Shown: piece by piece, positions 8,575 to 17,035 of the stretch
Layout of the letters: each line of letters opens with the position of its first letter
Numbering within the stretch: position 1 is the first letter of the stretch
Origin: Microbacterium sp. CGR2
GTDB lineage: Bacteria > Actinomycetota > Actinomycetes > Actinomycetales > Microbacteriaceae
Reading direction: 5' to 3'
DNA length: 64,000 nucleotides
NCBI RefSeq assembly: GCF_003626735.1
Contig: NZ_RBHX01000001.1
Coordinates: 372,001-436,000 of the forward strand
Program-made: the position numbers and the translations under genes
Notes under the pieces: model-generated
What the model was told of the DNA's origin: nothing
Database searches by the model: none
Seen by the model: the letters and a program-made list of their open reading frames with translations, nothing else

Positions 8575-9972
8575 GTGGCCTCCTTCGCCCCTCTCCAGCG
8601 GCTCGTCATCTCGATCGCCGTCCTCGCCTCCTTCGTGACCTTCCTCGACGGCACCGTGGTCAACGTCGCACTGCCCGCGATCAGTGAAGACATCGGCGGC
8701 GGAATCACGACGCAGCAGTGGGTCGTCGACGCTTACCTCATCACGCTCAGCGCCCTGATCCTGCTGGCAGGGTCGGTGTCCGACGCGTACGGCCGGGTGC
8801 TGGTCATGCGCATCGGGCTCATCGCCTTCGGCGTGGCATCCGTCGCCGTCGCAGCGGCCTTCGATCCGGTGACGATGATCCTCGCGCGCGCGGCTCAGGG
8901 CGCGGCCGGAGCTCTGCTCGTGCCGAGCTCGCTGGCGCTGATCACGGCGACCATGCGCGCCGACGTGCAGTCGAGAGCCATCGGCGTCTGGACGGCCTTC
9001 ACGACGGGGGCGATGCTGGTCGGTCCGCTGCTCGGCGGGCTCTTCGTCGACTACCTCTCGTGGCGCCTGGTGTTCCTCATCAACGTCGTTCCCATCGCGA
9101 TCACGCTGGTGCTGCTGCAGCGGCTTCGCCTCCCGAAACACGAGCGCCGTGTGAACGTCGACTGGTGGAGCGGAGCACTCTGCGCACTCGGACTCGGCGC
9201 CGTCGTGTTCGCTCTGATCGAGCAGCCGAACTTCGGGTGGCAGTCGCCGGCCATATGGCTGCCCGCCCTCGTCGGAGCCGTGCTGTTCACCCTGTTCCTG
9301 GTGCGTCAGCGCACGTCCGCCGCGCCGCTGATGCCGCTCTGGCTGTTCCGTGTTCGCGACTTCGGCTGGGGCAACCTCGCCACCCTCTTCGTCTACGCCG
9401 CACTCTCACTCAACGGCTTCGTCGTCGGCGTCTATCTCCAGCAGGGCGCCGGCCTGAGTGCGACCGCCGCGGGGTTGGCCAGCCTGCCCATGACCATCCT
9501 GATGATCCTGTTGAGCTCGCGTGCCGGAGCGTGGGCCGGACGCTGGGGGCCGCGCATCTTCATGACCGTCGGTCCTCTGGTGATGGCAATGGGCGCGCTG
9601 ATGCTGCTCACGGTGGCTGCCGACTTCGACTACTGGTGGCAGGTGCTGCCGGCGATGATCGTGATGGGCCTCGGACTCTCGCTCACGGTGGCTCCACTGA
9701 CCGCGGCGATCCTAGGTGCTATCGACGAGGATCACTCCGGCATCGCCTCCGCCGTCAACAACGCCGTGTCCCGCGTCGCCGGACTCCTCGTCATCGCGTT
9801 GCTGTCGACCATCGTCGGCGGCTCGCTCGACCTCGACGGCTTCCACAACGCCGCCTGGGTGACCGCGGCGCTCCTCGTGCTCGGCGGTGTCGTGTCGTGG
9901 ATCGGTATCCGCCGCAACCCGAAAGAACCCGCAGCGGCCGATGCGGCGGCATCTGTTCCCGAACCGCATTGA
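8575..9972 (+). CDS. MFS drug exporter, DHA2 (EmrB/QacA) family
   Basis: This protein of about 465 residues has 14 predicted membrane helices. Helix 1 carries the DHA2 motif FLDGTVVNVALPAI, followed by QWVVDAYLI, an A-type loop (SVSDAYGRVLVMRIG) and the motif C-like segment TAFTTGAMLVGPLLGGL. It should use the proton gradient to export toxic compounds; substrate unknown. I prefer the GTG at 8575 because a TATCGT hexamer lies exactly 6 bases before it. An in-frame GTG at 8521 would add 18 hydrophilic residues. No regulator is adjacent. Confidence 0.9.
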   Translation: MASFAPLQRLVISIAVLASFVTFLDGTVVNVALPAISEDIGGGITTQQWVVDAYLITLSALILLAGSVSDAYGRVLVMRIGLIAFGVASVAVAAAFDPVTMILARAAQGAAGALLVPSSLALITATMRADVQSRAIGVWTAFTTGAMLVGPLLGGLFVDYLSWRLVFLINVVPIAITLVLLQRLRLPKHERRVNVDWWSGALCALGLGAVVFALIEQPNFGWQSPAIWLPALVGAVLFTLFLVRQRTSAAPLMPLWLFRVRDFGWGNLATLFVYAALSLNGFVVGVYLQQGAGLSATAAGLASLPMTILMILLSSRAGAWAGRWGPRIFMTVGPLVMAMGALMLLTVAADFDYWWQVLPAMIVMGLGLSLTVAPLTAAILGAIDEDHSGIASAVNNAVSRVAGLLVIALLSTIVGGSLDLDGFHNAAWVTAALLVLGGVVSWIGIRRNPKEPAAADAAASVPEPH

Positions 9973-10030
9973 CCGTGTCGGTGGCCGCGCGCACACTGGA
10001 GGCACCGCTCCCCAGCCGCCGGAGGTCACC

Positions 10031-10726
10031 GTGAGCACAGTCCAGACGCCCCTTCCGCCCATCGTCGACGCAGAGACGTGGCAGCGCGAACTCGAAGCAC
10101 TGCGCATCAGGGAGAAGGCTGCGACTCGAGAGCTCGACGCGATCGCTGCGGAGCGGCGACGCCTGCCGATGGTGCAGCTGCCGGAGTACACCCTCGTCGG
10201 CGCCGAGGGTCCTGTGCGGCTCGCCGACGTCTTCGACGGGCACTCGCAGCTCATCGTCTACAACCACATGTGGTCCGACGGCAACGAGTGGCAGTGCCCG
10301 GGGTGCACCGGCTTCACGTCGCAGTTCACCCGCCTCGACGACCTCGAGCGCTACTACGACGCACGCTTCGTCATCGTCACCAACGGTCCGATCGACGAAG
10401 CTCTCGCGTACCGTGCGCGCGTCGGCAACACGATGTCGTGGTATTCGAGTGCCGACAGTTCATTCGGGTCGGATGTGGATGCCCCACCGAACGCCGGGTT
10501 CGCGGTGAACGTGTTCCTCCGTGACGGCGACACCGTGTACCGCACCTGGCACACGAACGGCCGCGGCACAGAGCGTCTGAGCCACCTGCACGGTCTGGTC
10601 GACCTGCTCCCGTACGGCCGCCAGGAGGAATGGCAGGATGTTCCGGCGGGGTGGCCGCAGCACCCGACGTACTCTCAGGGTATGAGTTCGAAAGAGGTCG
10701 CGGAGTTGTACGGAGCCTCCCGCTGA
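10031..10726 (+). CDS. DUF899 thioredoxin-like protein
   Basis: GTG start with ggaggt gives 231 residues. The N-terminal half is a helical segment rich in Arg/Glu; the rest is a thioredoxin-like fold with the CxxC motif in NEWQCPGCTGF near residues 90-100 and the family phrase LIVYNHMW. DUF899 proteins are widespread predicted thiol-disulfide or peroxide-handling proteins without a settled reaction. The stop lies 5 bases before the next gene, so the two may be co-transcribed, though no functional tie is evident. Confidence 0.88.
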   Translation: MSTVQTPLPPIVDAETWQRELEALRIREKAATRELDAIAAERRRLPMVQLPEYTLVGAEGPVRLADVFDGHSQLIVYNHMWSDGNEWQCPGCTGFTSQFTRLDDLERYYDARFVIVTNGPIDEALAYRARVGNTMSWYSSADSSFGSDVDAPPNAGFAVNVFLRDGDTVYRTWHTNGRGTERLSHLHGLVDLLPYGRQEEWQDVPAGWPQHPTYSQGMSSKEVAELYGASR

Positions 10727-10731
10727 GCCGC

Positions 10732-11580
10732 ATGCTCCGGGTCGCGGCGTTGTCGGTGTCGACTGTCGTCATGCTGACGGCCTTCACCGGATGCCTGGCG
10801 ACCCCGGCTTCGCCATCGCCCGCATCGTCGACGGACCCGAGCTCCGCCGCGGGCGTTGCACTCCCACCTGTCGGCGCGATCCCCGACTATCAGCTCGGGG
10901 GTGCATACGACCCCGCGCCAGGGGTCGGGATCGTCGGGCGAGATCGGTCGGAGACGCCCGCCTCCGACGCGTACTCGATCTGTTACGTCAACGGCTTCCA
11001 GACCCAGCCCGGCGAACTCGGCGAGTGGCCCGCCGAACTGCTGCTCCACCGCGACGGCGAACCGGTGTTCGACCCGGACTGGCCCGACGAGGTGCTCCTC
11101 GACACGTCCACCGCCGACCACCGTGACCAGATCGCCGCGGGGATCATCCCGTGGATCGCAGGCTGCGCGGATGCCGGCTTCGACGCGGTCGAATTCGACA
11201 ACCTCGACTCGTACACCCGCTCCGGCGATGCACTCTCTTTCGACGACAACCTGGCATTGGCGACGCTGCTGGTCGATACGGCGCACGCGACGGGTCTGGC
11301 GGCCGGGCAGAAGAATGCGGCAGAAGATGCGGTCGCCCTTCGAGAACAGGCAGGCTTCGACTTCGCACTGACCGAAGAATGCGCCGTGTTCCGAGAATGC
11401 AGCGTGTACACCGACGTGTACGGCGACGCGGTGATCGACATCGAGTACACCGACGCCCTGCCTCGACCGTTCGCCGAGATGTGCGCCGACGAGGAATCGC
11501 CCGCCTCGATGGTGCTGCGCGACCGCGACCTCGTCACCCCGGCCGATCCCGCCTACGCGTTCGAGACCTGCACGGGCTGA
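10732..11580 (+). CDS. GH114-type endo-alpha-1,4-polygalactosaminidase-like lipoprotein
   Basis: This 282-residue exported lipoprotein has a basic start, hydrophobic core and lipobox FTGC near residue 22, then a Ser/Pro/Ala linker. The body matches the TM1410/GH114 TIM-barrel family: ICYVNGFQTQPGE, a lane of acidic residues in GFDAVEFDNLDSY, and GQKNAAEDA. Members cleave galactosaminogalactan-type exopolysaccharides, so a cell-surface glycanase is likely. There is no ribosome site of quality, but the start sits 5 bases after the DUF899 stop, suggesting coupling. Confidence 0.85.
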   Translation: MLRVAALSVSTVVMLTAFTGCLATPASPSPASSTDPSSAAGVALPPVGAIPDYQLGGAYDPAPGVGIVGRDRSETPASDAYSICYVNGFQTQPGELGEWPAELLLHRDGEPVFDPDWPDEVLLDTSTADHRDQIAAGIIPWIAGCADAGFDAVEFDNLDSYTRSGDALSFDDNLALATLLVDTAHATGLAAGQKNAAEDAVALREQAGFDFALTEECAVFRECSVYTDVYGDAVIDIEYTDALPRPFAEMCADEESPASMVLRDRDLVTPADPAYAFETCTG

Positions 11581-11666
11581 CGCCCAGGCGCGCCTCCGCC
11601 TGTCAATGGGCGGGCGGCCGACGGGGAGATGCGCCATGCTGGACCTTCGACGAGAGAGGACCTCCC

Positions 11667-11864
11667 ATGAGCGGCCCCAGCCCCTACCCCGAAGATTCCG
11701 GGCCCTTCGACGCTGCCGCGCAGACACCTGCCGGCGAGAAGGTGTTCACGGCAGACGACGGCATCGACCACGAAGCCGGCGAGACGGATCCGCTCGAACA
11801 GGGCGACGAAAGCGGCCACGAGCAGGACGACGCACAGCGCGACCAGCCCTCCCCCGGCGCCTGA
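11667..11864 (+). CDS. Small acidic hydrophilic protein of unknown function (65 aa)
   Basis: ATG start behind gagagagga gives a Glu/Asp/Gly/Pro-rich, probably disordered protein (MSGPSPYPEDSGPF... ending DQPSPGA). No domain, membrane segment or signal is visible. Similar short acidic proteins occur singly in actinobacterial genomes. It stands alone between the GH114 gene and the three-gene membrane cassette. Confidence 0.6.
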   Translation: MSGPSPYPEDSGPFDAAAQTPAGEKVFTADDGIDHEAGETDPLEQGDESGHEQDDAQRDQPSPGA

Positions 11865-11942
11865 ACGACGAGGGCGCACGCCCCTCACAGACCAATCCCG
11901 CATGGCGGCAGCGCCGACGACGGCCGGGGCTAGGCTGGCGTC

Positions 11943-12614
11943 GTGACGAGGACGCGTGGGGTCGCCGATGCGCGCAGCACGGCGGGTGCTGCCCGGCGAA
12001 TCGCGCTCCGTCGTAGAGCGATCCCCTTCCTGGTCGGTATCGCCGGAGTCATCGTGCTTCTCGCGGTGTTCATCGGCACGGGCGGTCTTGCAGATGGCGA
12101 CACCGTTCCCGCGGTCGTGCCGATCGGCACGGAAGCGCGCACATCGCTGTACACCGCCACCGTGATGGATGCTGAGGTCACCGACGCCGTCGAGAGCCAG
12201 TTCCTCGAAGCCGAGCCAGGCGAGATGCTCGTGGTTCTGACACTCGAGATGGAGAACCTGTCCGGCCACGCCATCGGCCTCGAGCGTTCGGCCGACCGCG
12301 TGGAGTCGAGGATGATCAACTCGGGCGAACCCCTGCTCGAGCTCTCCGGTGTGACCCCGACCGGGCCTGCGCGTTCCTGGCGCGCCGATGACACCGCGCC
12401 CGCGGTCATCCTTCAACCGGGGGTGCCCGCCGAAGTGAAGATCGCCTGGTCGGTCGCGGATGACGAGCTCGACGACGCCGTGTCGGAGAAGGCGGTGCGC
12501 CTGAACGTGTATGACGCCGTGGAGCAATCGGGTCAGGTGATCCTGTCGGCATCCACGACCACGTGGCGTCGAGCCGAACTGGGCGCTCAGATCCCGCTGG
12601 CGGTGAGTCGGTGA
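11943..12614 (+). CDS. Membrane-anchored protein with DUF4352-like beta domain, cassette gene 1
   Basis: This 223-residue protein has an Arg-rich cytoplasmic N-terminus, one hydrophobic helix at about residues 28-47 (FLVGIAGVIVLLAVFI), and an extracytoplasmic domain of alternating strands that resembles the immunoglobulin-like DUF4352 fold. The GTG start lies exactly 6 bases after TAGGCT, so the transcript is probably leaderless. It is the first of three genes joined by stop/start overlaps. Function unknown; a surface sensor or accessory of a transporter is conceivable (inference). Confidence 0.75.
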   Translation: MTRTRGVADARSTAGAARRIALRRRAIPFLVGIAGVIVLLAVFIGTGGLADGDTVPAVVPIGTEARTSLYTATVMDAEVTDAVESQFLEAEPGEMLVVLTLEMENLSGHAIGLERSADRVESRMINSGEPLLELSGVTPTGPARSWRADDTAPAVILQPGVPAEVKIAWSVADDELDDAVSEKAVRLNVYDAVEQSGQVILSASTTTWRRAELGAQIPLAVSR

Positions 12615-13198
12615 GCGTCCGGGGCGCGAAGCTCCCGGCGGCCGCACGGGTCGCACCGTGGCTGGTCGGAGCAGCGCTCGTCGTCGCTGCCGGTGCCGTG
12701 ACAGCGATGACGCCGCTGGCGGCCGCGCTCTTGGATCCGTTCGCCGTGCGAGGCGCGGCCGGCGACCCGATTCAGTCCCGCACCCTCGTCGCGGACGTGC
12801 GGGACCTGTCGTTCGCCGACCAGGTCACGGTGTCGGACGCCGACTGGACCGCTGACGGCAACTGGCTGGTGGTCGGGCTGACGGTGTCCGCGCCGACCAC
12901 CGAGGTGGATGCCGCGATCGGCGTTGCCAGCCTGGAGATAGACGGCCGCGTCTACCAAGCGAGCGAACGCCCCTCGACGTCGCTGGTCGATGTGGATCTC
13001 CGCGTGGGCACCGAGACCGTCGGGGTGCTGGCCTTCGAGTTGCCCGACGACATCGAGAGCGGGACCGCCGAGCTGAAGCTGTCGGGGCGCTATCCGACTC
13101 CGGAACTCGACGACGTGGTCGCTTTCTCCGTCGACCTCGACGCGGCCTCGACCCGGCCGAGCATCGAGCTGGAACCGCCGCACCTGGGATCGCCATGA
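12611..13198 (+). CDS. Membrane-anchored beta-domain protein, cassette gene 2
   Basis: The GTG start overlaps the preceding stop in GTGA and gives 195 residues. A short N-terminus leads into one membrane helix near residues 15-38, then an extracytoplasmic beta-rich domain with the phrase NWLVVGLTVSAPTTEVDAAI. The layout is the same as in the genes on both sides, suggesting old duplication or joint assembly. No Cys or enzymatic motif is visible. Function unknown. Confidence 0.75.
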   Translation: MSVRGAKLPAAARVAPWLVGAALVVAAGAVTAMTPLAAALLDPFAVRGAAGDPIQSRTLVADVRDLSFADQVTVSDADWTADGNWLVVGLTVSAPTTEVDAAIGVASLEIDGRVYQASERPSTSLVDVDLRVGTETVGVLAFELPDDIESGTAELKLSGRYPTPELDDVVAFSVDLDAASTRPSIELEPPHLGSP

Positions 13199-13680
13199 CC
13201 TGGTGGCAGCGGCAACGGCTCGCACTGACCGCGCTGGCCGTGGCCGCGGTGGCGGTGGTCGGAGTGCACGTATGGCTCGACGTGCTGCCCGCGGCCGAGA
13301 GCAGCACCCAGATCATGACCGCTGAGAACGGCCGCGCCGAGATCGCCGGCCAGACACTCACCCTGAGCTCCGTGCGCTGGGGCGAGTTCGAGGCTCCCGA
13401 CGGTTCGCGAACGATGAGCATCCGACTCGATTCCGACGGCGGCCCCGATGCCGAATCGTGCGGGCTGTTCACGCTCGCCGAGGTCGAAGGCGATCGTGTG
13501 TGGAGCAATGCGCGTACGGGGCTCGATGTTCCTTACGATGCGGGAGCGTCCTACTGCCAGGAGGAGTCAGGGCCCTACGTCATCCTTGCGGTCTTCGTGC
13601 TGCCCGATGGCGTTGACGGCCCGTTCCAGCTCGAGGTCCCGGGAGCCGACCGGAGCGCCCGGTTCGCTGTCGACCCCTGA
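13195..13680 (+). CDS. Membrane-anchored beta-domain protein, cassette gene 3
   Basis: The ATG overlaps the previous stop (ATGA). The 161-residue product begins MTWWQRQRLALTALAVAAVA, a signal-anchor helix, followed by an extracytoplasmic domain with two cysteines (ESCGLF and ASYCQEE) that could form a disulfide. The last 114 bases overlap the end of a membrane-protein gene on the other strand. Part of the same cassette as the two preceding genes; function unknown. Confidence 0.75.
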   Translation: MTWWQRQRLALTALAVAAVAVVGVHVWLDVLPAAESSTQIMTAENGRAEIAGQTLTLSSVRWGEFEAPDGSRTMSIRLDSDGGPDAESCGLFTLAEVEGDRVWSNARTGLDVPYDAGASYCQEESGPYVILAVFVLPDGVDGPFQLEVPGADRSARFAVDP

Positions 13681-14832
13681 CGCGCGCGTGCCCATCGCCG
13701 CTTCCGGGCGACCGATGACGGCATCGAATCCCGTCGCGATGATGGCGACGCGGAGTGGTTCCGCGATCGTGGCCACAGCCACCAGGATGAGCGGGAGGAA
13801 TGCCGACCAGAACGCGGTCTCGTGTCCGCCGATGAGCTGCAGCACCGTGCGCGACCCCAGCCCCTCCGCCGCTGCCCAGAGCGCGTAGGCGAGCGCCGTG
13901 CATCCGAAGACCACCGGCCCGCCCCTCCAGACCAGTGCCACAGCCGCCCAGAGCTCCTCGAAGCGCCGCATCACCACCTTCCTGAGCCGTGAGGCCGTGC
14001 CGCTCGGCGCGCCGTCGATGCGACGGAGGACGATCGGAGTGGCGTCGAAGGATGTGCCGTAGATGACACCGGCGACCGTGAGCCAGGCGGCGGGCACGAC
14101 GACCGCAGCGACGATGATGCCGAACAACCACAGGGATGCCTCCCACAGGGCCGCCACCGGCACGATGTTCGCGGCGAACCAGTCGCCGAGGTCCTGCAAC
14201 CGGATGAACCCCGCGCGGCCGGCGATCCAGTCCTGAGCCCGCGCCCACCACTGTCCCACGAGCGTGACCAGCATGAACGTCCACAGCAGTTCGGCGTAGG
14301 CGGCGAGCGCCACCGTCCACGACGGCAGCCGTTCACCGAATCGGGCGAGGACGAGCCGTGCTGCGAGGGCGACGACGAGCACCACGACCGGTAGCAGTCC
14401 GACGGCGACGATCCCCCCTCGATCGCCGAGCTGCTCAAGGTCGTAGCCGGCGTCGCGGAGGGCGATGCTGCTGGCGATCCGGAAGAACTCGATGAGATCG
14501 GCGTCCAACATGCCCCAGGCGGCATAGAAGATCGAGAACGGCAGGATCGCCGTCAGCGTGGCGTGGGCGAATTGACGGTGACCTCCGTCACGATCCGGCG
14601 AACGGTGTCGCAGCGACGACTGCACCGTGAGATACATGGCGACGTACGAGATCAGCCGGGCAGCCACCGCGAGCGGCAGGAGAAGCAGACCGCCCAGCGT
14701 GGTGAGTCCGCCGACGAAGCCCGCGAGCTGCACGAGTAGCTGATGTGCGGCCTCCCCACCCAGGTACCACGCGGCGAGCGCAGGCCAGTGCCGTGCGAGG
14801 ATGCGCCCGAATGTGCGGAGGGCCTGGAGCAT
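13567..14832 (-). CDS. Multi-pass membrane protein of unknown function
   Basis: This 421-residue protein has about seven to eight hydrophobic segments, with a likely soluble loop around residues 75-85 and a hydrophilic C-terminal tail of about 50 residues. It begins MLQALRTFGRILARHWPALA, a style seen in actinobacterial polytopic proteins lacking assigned function. The ATG lies 6 bases after TACGGT on its strand, so it is probably leaderless; longer upstream starts are unlikely. The tail-coding end overlaps cassette gene 3 convergently by 114 bases. It may work with the cassette, but nothing proves it. Confidence 0.78.
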   Translation of the reverse strand: MLQALRTFGRILARHWPALAAWYLGGEAAHQLLVQLAGFVGGLTTLGGLLLLPLAVAARLISYVAMYLTVQSSLRHRSPDRDGGHRQFAHATLTAILPFSIFYAAWGMLDADLIEFFRIASSIALRDAGYDLEQLGDRGGIVAVGLLPVVVLVVALAARLVLARFGERLPSWTVALAAYAELLWTFMLVTLVGQWWARAQDWIAGRAGFIRLQDLGDWFAANIVPVAALWEASLWLFGIIVAAVVVPAAWLTVAGVIYGTSFDATPIVLRRIDGAPSGTASRLRKVVMRRFEELWAAVALVWRGGPVVFGCTALAYALWAAAEGLGSRTVLQLIGGHETAFWSAFLPLILVAVATIAEPLRVAIIATGFDAVIGRPEAAMGTRASGVDSEPGAPVGSRDLELERAVNAIGQHEDRKDDVGP

Positions 14833-14965
14833 GCCCCCACCGTAGCGGTCGCGCGTGGTCGGACAGCGCTGCATGCCCCTCCGGCGTGCGCGCGTCAAGA
14901 CCCTTTGATTCCCCGGTTCCCTGGGCCAGGATCGAGGCGTACGCACCGATGGGAGCCCCCGAAAC

Positions 14966-16009
14966 ATGACCGCATCCGCCCTCGTCTCTGACACCCTCGT
15001 CCCCTTCCGCGCCCGTGGATCGTTGAGCGATGCGATTCTCACGCGCCTGCGCGGAGACGGAGACGACTCCGATCACTCGGCTCTCGCCGCCGACGCTGTC
15101 GCCGCCAGCAGCGACATCCTCCGCGATGACGACATCCAGCTCGCTCTGTTCCTCCTGTACGCCAGTGCGTACGGGTCGCTCCCGCAGCTCGACGCGGAGC
15201 TCGAGTGGGACCCGGAGCTGATCGCGACACGGCGCATCCTGGAGGACGCCTTCGAGCGGACTCTGCGCGATGTGGTGCCGATGCCGGACCTCCCCGAGCC
15301 GACCGTCGACGCCGTCGGCCGGGCGCTGTTCGCACTGGCCGCCGCCGACACCGGGCCGAGCCTCTCCCGGTATATCGCGAAGAAGGCGACCAAAGAGCAG
15401 GCCGAGGAGATGCTCATCCTGCGGTCGGTCTACACCCTGCGTGAAGCCGACCCGCACTCGTGGGCGATCCCGCGGCTGGAGGGACGTGCGAAGGCCGCGC
15501 TCGTCGAGATCCAGTCCGACGAGTACGGCGGCGGGCGACCACATCGCGTGCATCAGGAGATCTTCGCGGCTGCCATGCGCGCCGCCGGACTCGACTCCAC
15601 GTATGGCGTCTATGTCGACGACGTGCCGGCGATCAGCCTCGCCTCGTTCAACATGATGTCGCTGTTCGGACTCAACCGGCGGCTCGTCGGTGCGATCGTC
15701 GGGCACCTCGCCGCGTACGAGATGACGTCGTCGATCCCGTGCCGGCTGTATGCCGACGGTCTTCGCCGCCTCGGCTTCCACGAGGACGTCGCGGACTACT
15801 TCGCGGAACACGTGGAAGCGGACGCCGTGCACGAGCAGATCGCGGGGCGCGACCTCGCCGGAAGCCTCGCCGAGGACCACCCGGAGCTCCTGTCCGACAT
15901 CATGTTCGGGGCCTCGGCCTGTCTCCTCGTGGACGGCTGGGTCGGTGGCCACATCCTGGACGCCTGGTCGGCAGGCTTCTCGGCTCTGCGTCAGGAGGCC
16001 GCATCGTGA
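14966..16009 (+). CDS. Iron-containing redox enzyme, haem-oxygenase-like diiron family
   Basis: This 347-residue, all-helical protein of the haem-oxygenase-like superfamily has candidate metal ligands in the second half, including RVHQEIF, GHLAAYEMTS and the helix AEHVEADAVHEQIA, which has the Glu/Asp/His spacing seen in diiron oxidases of this group. The family includes oxygenases that cleave or desaturate small molecules, but this member's substrate is unknown. The next gene, a CDGSH iron-sulfur protein, overlaps by 4 bases and could pass electrons to it (inference). Confidence 0.85.
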   Translation: MTASALVSDTLVPFRARGSLSDAILTRLRGDGDDSDHSALAADAVAASSDILRDDDIQLALFLLYASAYGSLPQLDAELEWDPELIATRRILEDAFERTLRDVVPMPDLPEPTVDAVGRALFALAAADTGPSLSRYIAKKATKEQAEEMLILRSVYTLREADPHSWAIPRLEGRAKAALVEIQSDEYGGGRPHRVHQEIFAAAMRAAGLDSTYGVYVDDVPAISLASFNMMSLFGLNRRLVGAIVGHLAAYEMTSSIPCRLYADGLRRLGFHEDVADYFAEHVEADAVHEQIAGRDLAGSLAEDHPELLSDIMFGASACLLVDGWVGGHILDAWSAGFSALRQEAAS

Positions 16010-16215
16010 GCACGGGGCACGAGCCGACGACGATCACCCCCTATCCCGACGGCCCGTTGCTGGTGAGGGGGGAGATCGAGCTGCGCACGCCGGAGGGCGA
16101 ACTCATCCGGCCGAACCGCCGCACGATGGCTCTGTGCCGGTGCGGGCTCTCCGTCATCAAGCCGTTCTGCGACGGCACCCATAAAGCCGCGGGATTCCGC
16201 ACCGAGGAGGACTGA
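16006..16215 (+). CDS. CDGSH iron-sulfur domain protein
   Basis: This 69-residue protein has one complete CDGSH [2Fe-2S] motif, CRCGLSVIKPFCDGTH, giving the three-cysteine one-histidine ligand set of the mitoNEET-type fold. There is no membrane anchor. The GTG start overlaps the stop of the diiron gene (GTGA), and the short-chain dehydrogenase gene begins 1 base after its stop, so translational coupling is clear. Likely a small electron carrier for the neighbouring oxidase. Confidence 0.93.
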   Translation: MSTGHEPTTITPYPDGPLLVRGEIELRTPEGELIRPNRRTMALCRCGLSVIKPFCDGTHKAAGFRTEED

Positions 16216-16216
16216 G

Positions 16217-17020
16217 ATGAACACCGAAATCGAACCGCGCCGAGCCATCGTCACCGGCGCCGATTCCGGCATCGGCCGCGCGGCCGCGGTCGCACTCGCC
16301 GCGGCGGGCCTGGACGTCGGGATCACCTGGCACAGCGACAGCGAGGGCGCCGAGGCGACGGCAGCGGAGGTGCGCAGCCACGGCGCCAGGGCGGTGCTCG
16401 CCCAGCTCGACGTCTCGGACATCCCCGCCTGCGGAGACGTGATCGATGCGCTGGCCGATGAACTGGGCGGGCTCGACGTCTTCGTGAACAACGCCGGGAC
16501 CGGCACGAACACCCCGTTCCTCGAGATCACCCTCGAGGAGTGGAACCGGGTGTTCGACACCGACCTCACCGGGGCCTTCATCTGTCTGCAGCGCGCGGCC
16601 CGCCGAATGGTCGCCGCACGCCGTGGTGGCCGCCTGATCGCCGTGACGAGCGTGCACGCGCATCAGCCGATGGTCGGAATGAGCGCGTACGACGCCGCGA
16701 AGCACGGCCTCGACGGTCTGATGAAGAACCTCGCGCTGGAGTTGGGCTCGGCGGGAATCAGTGCGGTGAGCGTCGCCCCGGGCGAGATCGCGACGCCCAT
16801 GACGGATCAGACCGACACCGATGCCTTCGCGGAGGACCGACCCGGGATCCCCCTGGGCCGACCCGGCGATGCACGGGAAGTCGGTGCGCTGATCGCGTTC
16901 CTGGCGTCCCCGGAAGCGGCATACATCTCCGGAACGTCCATCGCGATCGATGGCGGCATGCTTCAGATGGGCCCGCAGGCAGGAGCAGCCGTGCAGAGCC
17001 ACGACTGGCGGAGCGTCTGA
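16217..17020 (+). CDS. Short-chain dehydrogenase/reductase (classical SDR)
   Basis: This 267-residue soluble protein has the NAD(P)-binding motif TGADSGIGRA near residue 14, NNAGTGT near residue 92, the catalytic tetrad with Ser in TSVHAH and Tyr/Lys in SAYDAAKHG, and a C-terminal SGTSIAIDGGM. It resembles glucose-1-dehydrogenase-like and 3-oxoacyl reductase-like SDRs, so the substrate cannot be told. It is the third gene of the diiron/CDGSH operon. Confidence 0.92.
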   Translation: MNTEIEPRRAIVTGADSGIGRAAAVALAAAGLDVGITWHSDSEGAEATAAEVRSHGARAVLAQLDVSDIPACGDVIDALADELGGLDVFVNNAGTGTNTPFLEITLEEWNRVFDTDLTGAFICLQRAARRMVAARRGGRLIAVTSVHAHQPMVGMSAYDAAKHGLDGLMKNLALELGSAGISAVSVAPGEIATPMTDQTDTDAFAEDRPGIPLGRPGDAREVGALIAFLASPEAAYISGTSIAIDGGMLQMGPQAGAAVQSHDWRSV

Positions 17021-17035
17021 CGCGCGCCGCTGACA

